Assembly (NCBI RefSeq): GCF_017115045.1
Contig: NZ_JABXKK010000089.1
Span: 1 to 64,000 of the forward strand
Reading direction: 5' to 3'
Source: Nostoc sp. NMS8
Lineage (GTDB): Bacteria > Cyanobacteriota > Cyanobacteriia > Cyanobacteriales > Nostocaceae
DNA: 64,000 nt
Shown here: positions 53,205 through 62,105 of the stretch, piece by piece
How the letters are laid out: the number at the start of each line of letters is the position of its first letter
Numbering within the stretch: the first letter of the stretch is position 1
The notes under the pieces: model-generated
What the model was told of the DNA's origin: nothing
What the model saw: only the letters and a program-made list of their open reading frames with translations
The model's database searches: none
Position numbers and translations under genes: made by a program

Positions 53205-53633
53205 TTATCTGTAGATACCGTTGTTAAAGCGATCGTCTCCTTCGTTGAAGGCAGGCTCTAGTTCTGTGACAGTGAATTTATCCAGGTTGGCTTGCAGGGT
53301 TTGTTTTTGGCGATCGCTCAATCCTGCAAGATCCAATACTTCCTCTACCTTTTTGTAGGGGGCATTGGTGATGATTTTCTTAGCCAGTGTGGGATAAAGC
53401 CCTGGAAACTGTTGAAAAGCCCGGACGTTGGTATTATTCAAATCAATTTTTTTACCAAATTCCGTTCCTAGTTTAGCGTCTGCCCGATTCTGCCGCTCAA
53501 TTGCCAGAACTGGGACTTGTGGAAAAGCAAAACTATTGAAACTAGCAGCTTGGGCTATCTGAGTTGTTCCCAACCATCCCCAGCAACTAAGTAACAAGCT
53601 AAACACTGTTAATAAACGCGCCAATCCTTTCAC
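53205..53633 (-). CDS. psbU: Photosystem II 12-kDa extrinsic protein
   Basis: A 142-aa precursor with a clear signal peptide (hydrophobic LLTVFSLLLSCWGWLG, cleavage after AQAA around residue 30). The mature part has two helix-hairpin-helix-like stretches (LNNTNVRAFQQFPGLYPTLAKKI and KVEEVLDLAGLSDRQKQTL) typical of PsbU, which shields the manganese cluster on the lumenal side of PSII. Normal length. Confidence 0.97.
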   Translation of the reverse strand: MKGLARLLTVFSLLLSCWGWLGTTQIAQAASFNSFAFPQVPVLAIERQNRADAKLGTEFGKKIDLNNTNVRAFQQFPGLYPTLAKKIITNAPYKKVEEVLDLAGLSDRQKQTLQANLDKFTVTELEPAFNEGDDRFNNGIYR

Positions 53634-54298
53634 GATTTTCTACCTCTTTCCATCAAACAGAAATAAAAGTTTAAAGATAACAGCAGTCATTAGTCATTAG
53701 TCATTAGTCATTAGTCATACCCTACGGGAAGCCGCTAATGCATCTACGTGAGAATGCCAAGAAAAAGGACAAACAACAAAGGACAAAAGCTGATACCTTA
53801 ATCAACACACAGCAGTCATCAGAAACTAATATACAGCGTATTAATATCCACAATATTTGCCGTTATTGGGTTTGAATGTAGTTTTGCCAAAAATTATCAT
53901 TGTGGGAAGAGTCTCTGCATCGCTGCAATAGTGTTACATCCGCTATCCTGCCAGCATTTCCAGCTAGGCGAAATCTTTTCAGGGTGGCTGATTCTACCTC
54001 CCAAGTAGATACGAAACTGTGCGATGTCTGATAGCAAAAATCCACCAAAAAAGACTTGATGGTGAGGGATTGTTATGTAATATTTCTTAACTAATTAATC
54101 ATCTACAGCATGATTTTTGATGTGCCGTAGATTGGGCTGGGAAAAGTCAACTTAAGCCCTGGCGAATGGAATGAGACTGTTGGTCAGTTCACGGTGGATT
54201 TGACCCTTACCCCTAAAACATTGGTTTGGCGTTGCTTTCCCGCCCTGAAATAAATTTCGGGCTAATAGCTTAAGTCCGTCTCCTGTCTCCTGAGCCCT
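53634..54298. other. Intergenic region with heptamer array and repeat fragment
   Basis: 665 bp with no convincing gene. Holds the psbU promoter (minus), a GTCATTA array at 53684-53718, a 61-codon minus-strand ORF at 53863-54048 that looks like translated repeat DNA, and at 54238-54282 a cctgaaataaatttcgggc...ttaagtc segment related to the interior of the 55247-55487 element. Confidence 0.6.
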
Positions 54299-55075
54299 TC
54301 ACGCTGCGATCGCTGCTAACAAAAATAGACTATCTACCAAAATCGTGCTTAAAACTGCGCCACCAAAGGCATACCAATGTCTCTGCTTTCGACCTAAAGG
54401 TAAAATACCGACTGTTAACAGTACTAGAGCAAGAATGATTGCCCAACTTTGTCCCCAAGGTGTTTGTACTTGTATGAGAGCATTTTGTAGGATTTGTGGT
54501 GCTAACTCTGCATCTACTCTCATGATTTGCCGCCAATAGGGCATCAAGTCTACTATATAAAAATATACATCTGTTAAAACTGTACCGAGTAAAGAACCTA
54601 AATAAAACCAGTTACCCACCTTGCCCCAATTCTTGAAGAGACACCAGCAAGCAAAGGGTAAACCTATAGATTCTACTGGCAGATGCCATGCAGGTTCCCA
54701 ACGTAACCAACCCCAGTAAATCGCTCCTGCTAACCAACTCCAGCTAAACCCTAAGAGCAAATCCCCCCAGACGTAAGTTGCAGGACGTGACATTAAGGTA
54801 AAACTGAGCCACACCCAAAATGCTGTTAGCGCTAAACTCAAACTTGGTAGCGATCGCACTATTGGCGCTTCTATAAATACTGGTACTGATACCAAAAATA
54901 CTGCCGCCGCAAACACTAACCAACTTTGTCTCCCAGAAATAGATAAGGGGAGAGAAGGAGAAAAGGAGAGTGTAGATTCCAATTGCCTGACACTCTTCTG
55001 CCCAGTATCAGCTAAATTCAACTCAGTATCAATAGGGGTAGAAGCAGCGTAAGACGATAGTGTATTATTAATCAA
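54299..55075 (-). CDS. DUF3120 integral membrane protein
   Basis: 258 aa with about six to seven predicted membrane helices beginning near residue 50 after a disordered N terminus. WLVFAAAVFLVSVPVFIEAP, WGWLRWEPAWHLPVES and GTVLTDVYFYIVDLMPYW are blocks of the cyanobacterial DUF3120 family, whose function is unknown. The Trp-rich helices suggest a thylakoid or inner-membrane location. No operon partner is evident. Confidence 0.85.
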   Translation of the reverse strand: MINNTLSSYAASTPIDTELNLADTGQKSVRQLESTLSFSPSLPLSISGRQSWLVFAAAVFLVSVPVFIEAPIVRSLPSLSLALTAFWVWLSFTLMSRPATYVWGDLLLGFSWSWLAGAIYWGWLRWEPAWHLPVESIGLPFACWCLFKNWGKVGNWFYLGSLLGTVLTDVYFYIVDLMPYWRQIMRVDAELAPQILQNALIQVQTPWGQSWAIILALVLLTVGILPLGRKQRHWYAFGGAVLSTILVDSLFLLAAIAA

Positions 55076-55737
55076 AGTTTTTAATATTTGTTACTAAACT
55101 TTATCTTATTTAAGATATCACACTTTTAAATCCCCCCCTGGGGCATTGTAATTATACTGAAATTTCTGCGATCGCTGGTGTCAACCAAAGGAAACATACT
55201 TGTATTATGTACAAAACTCCTCTCTAGTTCCTTTTCAGGAGAGTGATAGGGGCACGGCAATGCTCATAGGTGTCAACCTAAGCTGGAAATAGCTTATCTG
55301 TTGGCTTCCATGCCCCCCGGAAATAAATTTTTTTGGCTTTTAGCTTAAGTCTACTTCAGTAGACTGGAGATTTTTGGCGATATTTAGTCATCTTCAGATG
55401 ACTTTAGTTATGAGACGGGAATTCCAATTCCCGGCGGACAAGCGGTTTCACGTTAAGTTGACACCAATGGGCAATGCCGTGCCCCTACTCGTGATGTAAT
55501 GTTGTACCGCATCCGAATGGGAACCCTATAGTCCGCTAAATATTAAAGTTTGATGAATTTCCAAAATTGCGTTGACTTCTTGGGGTGGGTGTAAGAACAT
55601 AGTCAGCGTCTTCGATGATGTTATTGATCGGTAAAATTGAATTTTCTAGAAGATTAGGTGCAATAAAGAGTATAGAAAGCAACATCATCAGCTAAACAAT
55701 GTTCACAATCCTCTCTAGAACGGGAAAAAGGTATTAA
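55076..55737. other. Intergenic region carrying the 241-bp inverted-repeat element
   Basis: About 660 bp with no gene. The element at 55247-55487 fills the middle. The right part (55500-55737) is upstream of uppP and probably contains its promoter. Confidence 0.6.
55247..55487. mobile_element. 241-bp inverted-repeat element, IS630-type MITE candidate
   Basis: The 35-bp ends (55247-55281 and 55453-55487), both starting taggggcacggca, are inverted copies matching at 31 of 35 positions. The TA at each tip fits the TA target of IS630/Tc1-mariner elements. Inside are three hairpins: GTCTAC-TTCA-GTAGAC, GTCATC-TTCA-GATGAC and GGGAATT-CCA-AATTCCC. No ORF. A related inner segment occurs near 54240-54280. 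Confidence 0.75.
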
Positions 55738-55743
55738 TTGCAT

Positions 55744-56568
55744 ATGGAGTTTATCCAAGCTTTTATTTTGGGTATTGTTCAAGGGATTACAGAGTTTTTG
55801 CCAATCAGCAGCACAGCACATCTTCTGATTGTGACAAAGGTATTGGGTTGGAAAGAACTAGGATCTAAAGATTTTGTTGATGCAATTCAATTTGGCAGTG
55901 TTGTAGCAATTGTGTTTTATTTTTGGTCGCTGATTTCTAGTATTGTCAAAGGTGGAATTGAAGCACTAAAAGATAAAGATTGGCAACGCGAAGAATGGAA
56001 AATTCTGGTAGGTATTGTAGTAGGAACAATGCCCGCCTTAATTTTCGGCTTTCTTTTAAAAGATATTTTACCTGAGAGTGCATTAATTATTGCCATCATG
56101 TCAATCATCATGGCACTTGTACTAGCTTTGGCAGAAAAAATTGGCACTCGTAAGCGAGGTTTCGATTCATTGCAGATTCGCGATGGTATTTTGGTTGGAT
56201 TAGGCCAAACACTTGCTTTAATTCCGGGCGTTTCTCGTTCTGGTTCGACGTTGACGACTGCCTTATTTTTAGGATTAGAACGCGATACAGCAGCAAAATT
56301 CTCATTTCTGTTAGGGTTTCCAACTCTTACCATTGCTACCCTCTATAAAAGCCTGAAAATATTCAAGTTGTTTCAAGCCCATCAGTTGCCAGATAACATT
56401 GTCGGGCTGTTAATTGTAGGGATTATTTCAACCTTTATTTTTTCCTACGTATCAATCGCATTTTTGATCAAATACTTACAAACCAAAAACACTTTGATTT
56501 TTGTTTGGTATAGATTAGCATTCGGTAGTTCTATCTTACTAGCGATCGCAACAGGTTGGAAAGGATAA
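55744..56568 (+). CDS. uppP: Undecaprenyl-diphosphatase
   Basis: A polytopic membrane phosphatase (274 aa) that recycles undecaprenyl pyrophosphate to the carrier used for peptidoglycan and O-antigen synthesis, so it serves the polysaccharide locus indirectly. GITEFLPISSTAHLLI near the N terminus holds the catalytic Glu-rich/Ser-His motif, and PGVSRSGSTLTTALFLGLERD is the PGxSRSxxT motif. ATG at 55744 (MEFIQAFILGIVQG) is the usual start; a TTG at 55738 would add two residues. Confidence 0.95.
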   Translation: MEFIQAFILGIVQGITEFLPISSTAHLLIVTKVLGWKELGSKDFVDAIQFGSVVAIVFYFWSLISSIVKGGIEALKDKDWQREEWKILVGIVVGTMPALIFGFLLKDILPESALIIAIMSIIMALVLALAEKIGTRKRGFDSLQIRDGILVGLGQTLALIPGVSRSGSTLTTALFLGLERDTAAKFSFLLGFPTLTIATLYKSLKIFKLFQAHQLPDNIVGLLIVGIISTFIFSYVSIAFLIKYLQTKNTLIFVWYRLAFGSSILLAIATGWKG

Positions 56569-56762
56569 TCAATTAGTCATTGGTCATTGGTCATTGGTCA
56601 ATGCTCATTTGTATACAGTACAATCTCACCTTCCTTCTTTTTAGGAGAGAGGCTTGAAATCTTAACCCCCTTCTCTTGTAGGGAAGGGGTCATTCTTGTT
56701 AGGTCTATATTGGACTCAACACAGAAGCGTTATAATGCCCAATGCCCCATTCCCAATACCCA

Positions 56763-58100
56763 ATGACTATACATCCTGCCCGAATTACCAAAGTTCTTCC
56801 AGACTCAATAGCCGCAGAGATTGGCTTTGAAGCCGGGGATGCGATCGTTGCAATCAATGGCACATGTCCCCGTGATTTAATTGATTATCAGTTCTTGTGC
56901 GCTGATGAAGTTTTGGAATTAGAAGTTTTAGACGCTGCTGGTAAAACTCATAACTTAGAAATTGAAAAAGATTACGATCAAGACTTGGGGTTAGAATTTG
57001 AAACTGCCCTATTTGATGGCTTAATTCAGTGCAATAACCGCTGTCCATTTTGCTTTATTGACCAACAGCCACCAGGTAAACGTACCAGCTTGTATTTAAA
57101 AGACGACGATTACCGTCTGAGCTTTTTGTACGGCTCTTATCTTACCCTGACCAACTTACCAGAGAGAGAATGGCAGCGGATTGAACAAATGCGCTTGTCT
57201 CCGTTGTATGTTTCTGTTCATGCTACGGAGCCGGAAGTGAGAATTAGACTGCTGAAAAATTCCCGTGCGGGACAAATCTTACCACAACTCAAGTGGTTTC
57301 AAGAAAGGCGACTACAAATTCATGCTCAAGTAGTTGTTTGTCCTGGTATAAATGATGGCAAACACCTGGAACAAACTCTCAAAGATTTAGCGTCCTTTCA
57401 TACTGGTGAAGTGCCTACGGTGGCATCGGTAGCAGTTGTGCCAGTTGGGTTGACAAGGTTTCGACCTCCAGAAGATGAACTCATACCCGTAACTAGAGAA
57501 AAAGCTCAAGAAGTGATTTCTCAAGTGCAAATGCTATCACGGCAATTTCGGTCAAAATTCGGTTCCAGCGTTGTTTGGTTAGCCGATGAGTGGTTTTTGA
57601 TTGCAGGTGAGGAATTACCCAGCGAATCTGAATATGAAGAATATCCCCAAATTGATAACGGAGTTGGTTCAATTCAATTATTTATCAAACAATTTGCCAC
57701 CGTTGCAGCAGAATTATTGCCGCCAAAAGTTTATCCTCAGAGAAAATTCACTTGGGTCGTAGGCAACGCTGTAGAAAAAGCATTTCAACCAATTTTGAAA
57801 CGCTTAAATTTTGTTGAAGGTTTAGAAGTTAATATGCGTGCTTTATGTAGTGATTATTGGGGGCAAACTATCAGTGTAACTGGGTTACTCACTGGTCATG
57901 ATTTGCTTTTAAATTTAGAAAGGCAAGATTTAGGTGATGGTATTCTGCTGCCGAATGTCATGTTAAAAAATGGTGAATTAGTATTTTTAGATGATATGAG
58001 TATTCAGGAATTAGCTAGTAGACTAAATACAAACATTTTTCCAGTAGCAGGAGTTGAAGATTTAATTAAAACATGTATTCTCAATTCTGCTCAGGTTTAG
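56763..58100 (+). CDS. TIGR03279/DUF512-type cyanobacterial radical SAM protein with PDZ domain
   Basis: About 445 aa. N-terminal PDZ-like part (ARITKVLPDSIAAEIGFEAGDAIVAING, about 4-32), then QCNNRCPFCFIDQQPPGKRTS, which carries a radical-SAM CxxxCxxC cluster, YLTLTNLPEREWQRI and VVVCPGINDGKHLEQTL. The C-terminal DUF512 part follows. The biochemical role is unknown. The frame is open to ATG at 56742, but the first seven codons are from ccccattcccaatacccaat microrepeat, so the ATG at 56763 (MTIHPARI) is preferred. Confidence 0.88.
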   Translation: MTIHPARITKVLPDSIAAEIGFEAGDAIVAINGTCPRDLIDYQFLCADEVLELEVLDAAGKTHNLEIEKDYDQDLGLEFETALFDGLIQCNNRCPFCFIDQQPPGKRTSLYLKDDDYRLSFLYGSYLTLTNLPEREWQRIEQMRLSPLYVSVHATEPEVRIRLLKNSRAGQILPQLKWFQERRLQIHAQVVVCPGINDGKHLEQTLKDLASFHTGEVPTVASVAVVPVGLTRFRPPEDELIPVTREKAQEVISQVQMLSRQFRSKFGSSVVWLADEWFLIAGEELPSESEYEEYPQIDNGVGSIQLFIKQFATVAAELLPPKVYPQRKFTWVVGNAVEKAFQPILKRLNFVEGLEVNMRALCSDYWGQTISVTGLLTGHDLLLNLERQDLGDGILLPNVMLKNGELVFLDDMSIQELASRLNTNIFPVAGVEDLIKTCILNSAQV

Positions 58101-58197
58101 TTATCAAAGATCCGTCGTTCTTCGGAGGTAATTTATTGTTATGCTGGATGATAAATAAGAAGTAATGCCTAATAAATAATCCACTGAGGAGTCAGTA

Positions 58198-61023
58198 GTG
58201 AAGAATCAGGAAAAGTATCACGGAAAGGGAAATTTAAAAATAAAAAAAGCCGGATTCTTCATTTTAAGTTTTAATTTTTTAATTTTAAATAGTTTTAATA
58301 TTTTGCCAGTAATGGCAGCGACCGAAGAACCTGTATTGAGCGTAGTCTATAGCCAAGAAAATGCGAATCAATGGAAAGGAATAAGCGATCGCTTACAGGC
58401 AATCGGGGTGAAATATTGTGTAATCCCCCTAAATGATGTCAAGAGTGGGGCAGATTGGGGCGATCGCCGGGTATTATTTTTGCCAAACGTTGAGACATTG
58501 ACACCAACCCAAGTGATCGCCCTAGAAGAATGGATGAGTAAGGGAGGGCGTTTGATTGCCAGTGGCCCTATAGGTAGTTTGTCATCGCCAGGAGTACGCC
58601 AGTTATTGCGATCGCTCTTGGGAGGTTATTGGGGATTCAGTCTCAGTGATACAGAGCAGATTAAACCCGCAAAAACCAATATTCCAGAATGGGCAAATCA
58701 AACTGGACTCTTTGGCAAAGTTCGCGGCGGTGTTGTAATTCCTAACGATATGGGTACTAATTCTCCTGCTGTTTGGAATTCCAAAGATAATCCTGCCGCA
58801 GTTGTGACAACTGAGCGTTCCACCTTTTTGGGCTGGCGCTGGGGAACAGATGCAGCCTCAGCCACCGATTTAGATAATGCCTGGTTAAAAGCTACTCTCA
58901 ATCACTATCTGACAGCACCAGCGCCATCAAATCGCATGAAAAAAATAGCCGGAGGTTCCCAAAACTGCTCTACGGCAGTGGCGGCTGTACCCTCCCAGCA
59001 GGCAAGCAGGGGAGCAGAGGGGCAGAGGGGCAGAGGTGCAGAGGTGCAGAGGAGCAGTCTATCTCCCCCATCTCCCTTATCCTCTCCTTTGAAAACTTCC
59101 ACCGCTCCCATACCTAGATCGGTGCCTATAGTCAAACCTCCAAGTTCTCAGGAGGCTATCGATCAGTTGGAACAAGCAGTGCGTCTAGATGTTGCACCCA
59201 ACTCTAATGAGCCGATTGACAACAACCAAGCGATCGCCCTCCAGCAAGAGCTAGAAAATCTGATTGGTCGCGTGGAAAGCGCTCATTTAGCCGTGTTGGC
59301 CGATGCGGCTAATGTTGCTGAAGTGATACCTGAGGAAAAGCAGACTTCTAGACATCTACGCAATTACACCCCCCAGTCTGTCAAGGAGCAGCCGCCGCAA
59401 TTGGCCTCAACTAAATTGGGGGGGCTAGCCATAAGTAAAGACCAAGCTTTGGCACAAGTAAGAGTAATTGCCAAAAATTTACCCCAATTGATTGCCCAAA
59501 AAAACTACGCTTTGGCTCGTCAGCAATGGCTAGTTGCTAAAACGACTTTGTGGCAGCAGTTTCCTGTTGATCGGAGATTGGCTCAACCAGAAATTCGGGC
59601 AGTTTGGTTAGATCGGGGGACGATTGTTCGTGCTGGTAGCAAAGCGGGACTAGCCCAGGTTTTTGATCGCCTCGCCCAAGCCGGGATTAATACCGTCTTC
59701 TTTGAAACCGTTAATGCTGGCTATACAATTTATCCGAGCCAAGTGGCAAAAGAGCAAAACCCATTAATTCGTGGGTGGAACCCACTAGAAGAAGCAGTGA
59801 AATTAGCCCATGAGCGAGACATGGAATTACACGCTTGGGTTTGGACTTTTGCTGCTGGCAACCAACGTCATAATGAAATTCTCAACCTCAATCCTAATTA
59901 TCCAGGGCCAGTACTGGCGGCTCATCCCGATTGGGCAAACTACGATAACCTTGGCAACATGATTCCCGTTGGGCAGACTAAGCCATTCTTCGATCCAGCT
60001 AACCCCGAAGTACGGCAGTACTTGCTCAAACTATTTGAGGAAATTGTCACTAAATATAAAGTTGATGGTCTACAGCTAGACTACATTCGCTATCCTTTCC
60101 AAGATCCATCAGCAGGTCGAACCTACGGCTATGGCAAAGCTGCAAGATCGCAATTTCAGCAACTTACTGGTGTAGATCCAGTGCATATTTCTCCTACTCA
60201 AGCAGACTTGTGGCAAAAGTGGACGAAATTTCGCACCGAGCAAGTTGATAGCTTTGTCGCCCAAGTATCAGAACAATTGCGACAAAAGCAACCGAATTTA
60301 ATTTTGTCGGTTGCCGTATTTCCTTTGCCAGAACAAGAGCGGATTCAGAAAATTCAACAAAACTGGGAAACTTGGGCAAGGCGAGGGGATGTAGATTTAA
60401 TCGTTCCCATGACTTATGCTCTAGATACTTCCCGCTTTCAACGACTAGCCCAACCCTGGATTGCCTCAAAACAACTAGGAGCTACCTTGTTGGTGCCAGG
60501 AATTCGCTTACTTTCTTTGCCAACAATCGGGGCATTCGATCAACTCCAGTTGGTAAGAGACTTGCCAGTTAGTGGTTATGCACTCTTTGCGGCAGATAAT
60601 TTTAACAACGATCTCCAAAAACTTTTTAATAGCACCCAAGGTAGGATTCAATCTACAACAACTGAACCGATTCCTCACCGCCAGCCTTTTCAAACTGCCG
60701 CCATCCGTTACACCGCGCTGCAACGTGAATGGAAATTTGTTTTTCAAAATGACCCACTACAAAAGCCTGCTCAGACAATATCAGATTTTAACAACCAGGC
60801 AGAAGTTTTACGCACTGCTTTAAATCAGCTAGCTGCTTCCCCTTCTGCTAGTAAGCTGCTAGTAGCGAAAGCCTCTCTCAGTCGCTTCCAGTCTCAATTT
60901 CGGGTATTGATGAGCCAAGAAATTAAGTCGAATTCCTATCAAGTCAAAGCTTGGGAAAATCGGCTTGTAACTATAGAAAGGCTATTGCGTTACGGTGAAC
61001 GGCGGGTGCAGTTGCATCCTTAG
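58198..61023 (+). CDS. Secreted GH10-like (GHL10/DUF187) glycoside hydrolase family protein
   Basis: 941 aa from GTG. A hydrophobic signal-like stretch (about 22-40, ending MAAT) indicates export. Residues about 45-255 form an N-terminal module (DRVLFLPNVETLTPTQ..., glycine-rich SGPIGSL). Residues about 265-300 are low-complexity and come from an intergenic-type GGGGCAGAGG repeat running in frame. Residues 466-800 are a TIM-barrel: IRAVWLDRGTIVRAG, TVFFETVNAGYTIYPS, ELHAWVWTFAAGN, VDGLQLDYIRYPF and MTYALDTSRF carry the putative catalytic acids. Substrate, probably a cell-surface glycan, is unknown. Confidence 0.85.
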   Translation: MKNQEKYHGKGNLKIKKAGFFILSFNFLILNSFNILPVMAATEEPVLSVVYSQENANQWKGISDRLQAIGVKYCVIPLNDVKSGADWGDRRVLFLPNVETLTPTQVIALEEWMSKGGRLIASGPIGSLSSPGVRQLLRSLLGGYWGFSLSDTEQIKPAKTNIPEWANQTGLFGKVRGGVVIPNDMGTNSPAVWNSKDNPAAVVTTERSTFLGWRWGTDAASATDLDNAWLKATLNHYLTAPAPSNRMKKIAGGSQNCSTAVAAVPSQQASRGAEGQRGRGAEVQRSSLSPPSPLSSPLKTSTAPIPRSVPIVKPPSSQEAIDQLEQAVRLDVAPNSNEPIDNNQAIALQQELENLIGRVESAHLAVLADAANVAEVIPEEKQTSRHLRNYTPQSVKEQPPQLASTKLGGLAISKDQALAQVRVIAKNLPQLIAQKNYALARQQWLVAKTTLWQQFPVDRRLAQPEIRAVWLDRGTIVRAGSKAGLAQVFDRLAQAGINTVFFETVNAGYTIYPSQVAKEQNPLIRGWNPLEEAVKLAHERDMELHAWVWTFAAGNQRHNEILNLNPNYPGPVLAAHPDWANYDNLGNMIPVGQTKPFFDPANPEVRQYLLKLFEEIVTKYKVDGLQLDYIRYPFQDPSAGRTYGYGKAARSQFQQLTGVDPVHISPTQADLWQKWTKFRTEQVDSFVAQVSEQLRQKQPNLILSVAVFPLPEQERIQKIQQNWETWARRGDVDLIVPMTYALDTSRFQRLAQPWIASKQLGATLLVPGIRLLSLPTIGAFDQLQLVRDLPVSGYALFAADNFNNDLQKLFNSTQGRIQSTTTEPIPHRQPFQTAAIRYTALQREWKFVFQNDPLQKPAQTISDFNNQAEVLRTALNQLAASPSASKLLVAKASLSRFQSQFRVLMSQEIKSNSYQVKAWENRLVTIERLLRYGERRVQLHP

Positions 61024-61279
61024 TAGAAGAAGCAGGGGTGCAGGGAGAAGGGAGCAGGGAGAAGAATTTATCCCCTCCGCCCCCCCCGCACCCTGCCCCT
61101 CTGCCTCTTTTCAATGCCCAATTTCCAACTAGCTGGATATAAGCTAGTTTGTAATTCTTAACACACCTTTTGTAGTGTTTATCTCCTAAATATTACTACT
61201 TGTTTAGCGTCAAAATATTGGAAAATATTTATATAAGCAGCTTTAGATAACTATTGTTTGATAATAGCTATTGTAATCT
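61024..61279. other. Intergenic region
   Basis: 256 bp. Left part a C-rich microrepeat (cccctccgccccccccgcacc) following the GH10-like gene, right part AT-rich, upstream of the CBS/PAS locus. No terminator stem was clear by eye. Confidence 0.4.
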
Positions 61280-62053
61280 ATGCAAGCCTTACCTCAGCTT
61301 CTAGGGCTACAAAGCTTAGAGTCAATAATTGACTGTTTGTCGCTGATGGTTGTGCCAGAAAAATCACTATTAGATGCGATATCTACGAAGTATTACGCCT
61401 ACGTACTGATGTTAGTACGGGGTGAGAGTGTCTTGTTTTCTTCATCTTCACAGGTAGTAGAATGCTTCACTAAGCATGATATGGTAATGCTTGTAGCTTC
61501 TGGAACTAGCTTGAAAACAGCCAATATTTTTGAAGTTATACATAACTTGGTTATGACATTGAACATGTCAGAATTTTCGGAGACAGTCTCAATGTTATTA
61601 CTGGTATACCAGCAGCAGTTGGATCTACTAGCAGTTGTAGATAACCAAGGTTGCATTATCAGTAATATTACCCCCGAAATTATCTGTGAAGCACTAGCAC
61701 AAAAAATAGAGAAAACTAGAGTTAAGACTAGTATTAGTTTCTTTTAGCTAGAATATCAGATTTTTATTGAGAGACAATTACTCAAGTACCAGTGGTTACA
61801 AGCACGCGTTATAGTACGTAAAGATACGATAGGCAAACCTACTCGCCTCATTAGAGTTTCTGTGAAGGATTTGGATTTATACCGTAAGTATGATAACAGG
61901 GTCATACAGACGAATACGCGCGTGCATCACATAATCGTGACCGAAATATTGAATGATGTGTTGATTATCGGTAAGTCAGAAGTGGGAAAATTAGGGTATA
62001 AACTAACATCCTTCAAGGTAAAAGTTTTGCCACAAATATGCTGGAATTATTGA
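61280..62053 (+). pseudogene. CBS/PAS sensor gene remnant with in-frame amber codon
   Basis: One frame runs from ATG at 61280 to TAA near 62053, broken only by TAG at 61745-61747. The first part (155 aa) ends DNQGCIISNITPEIICEAL, a CBS-domain-like pattern, preceded by a second CBS-like half. After the stop, the frame continues YQWLQARVIVRKDTIGKPTR and VSVKDLDLYRK, resembling the PAC part of a PAS domain. No histidine-kinase core follows. The REC-EAL gene starts 53 nt later, so this may be the lost sensor partner. The 155-aa part alone could still be expressed. Confidence 0.6.
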
Positions 62054-62105
62054 CAAAGATTACCGTCATTTTCCATTAAAAAATAAAATATAAACCGAGG
62101 TAATT

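Noticed and set aside
53863..54048. 61-aa minus-strand ORF between psbU and DUF3120 genes
   Set aside because: No start context, no motif, and it lies in repeat-rich intergenic DNA; treated as translated repeat.
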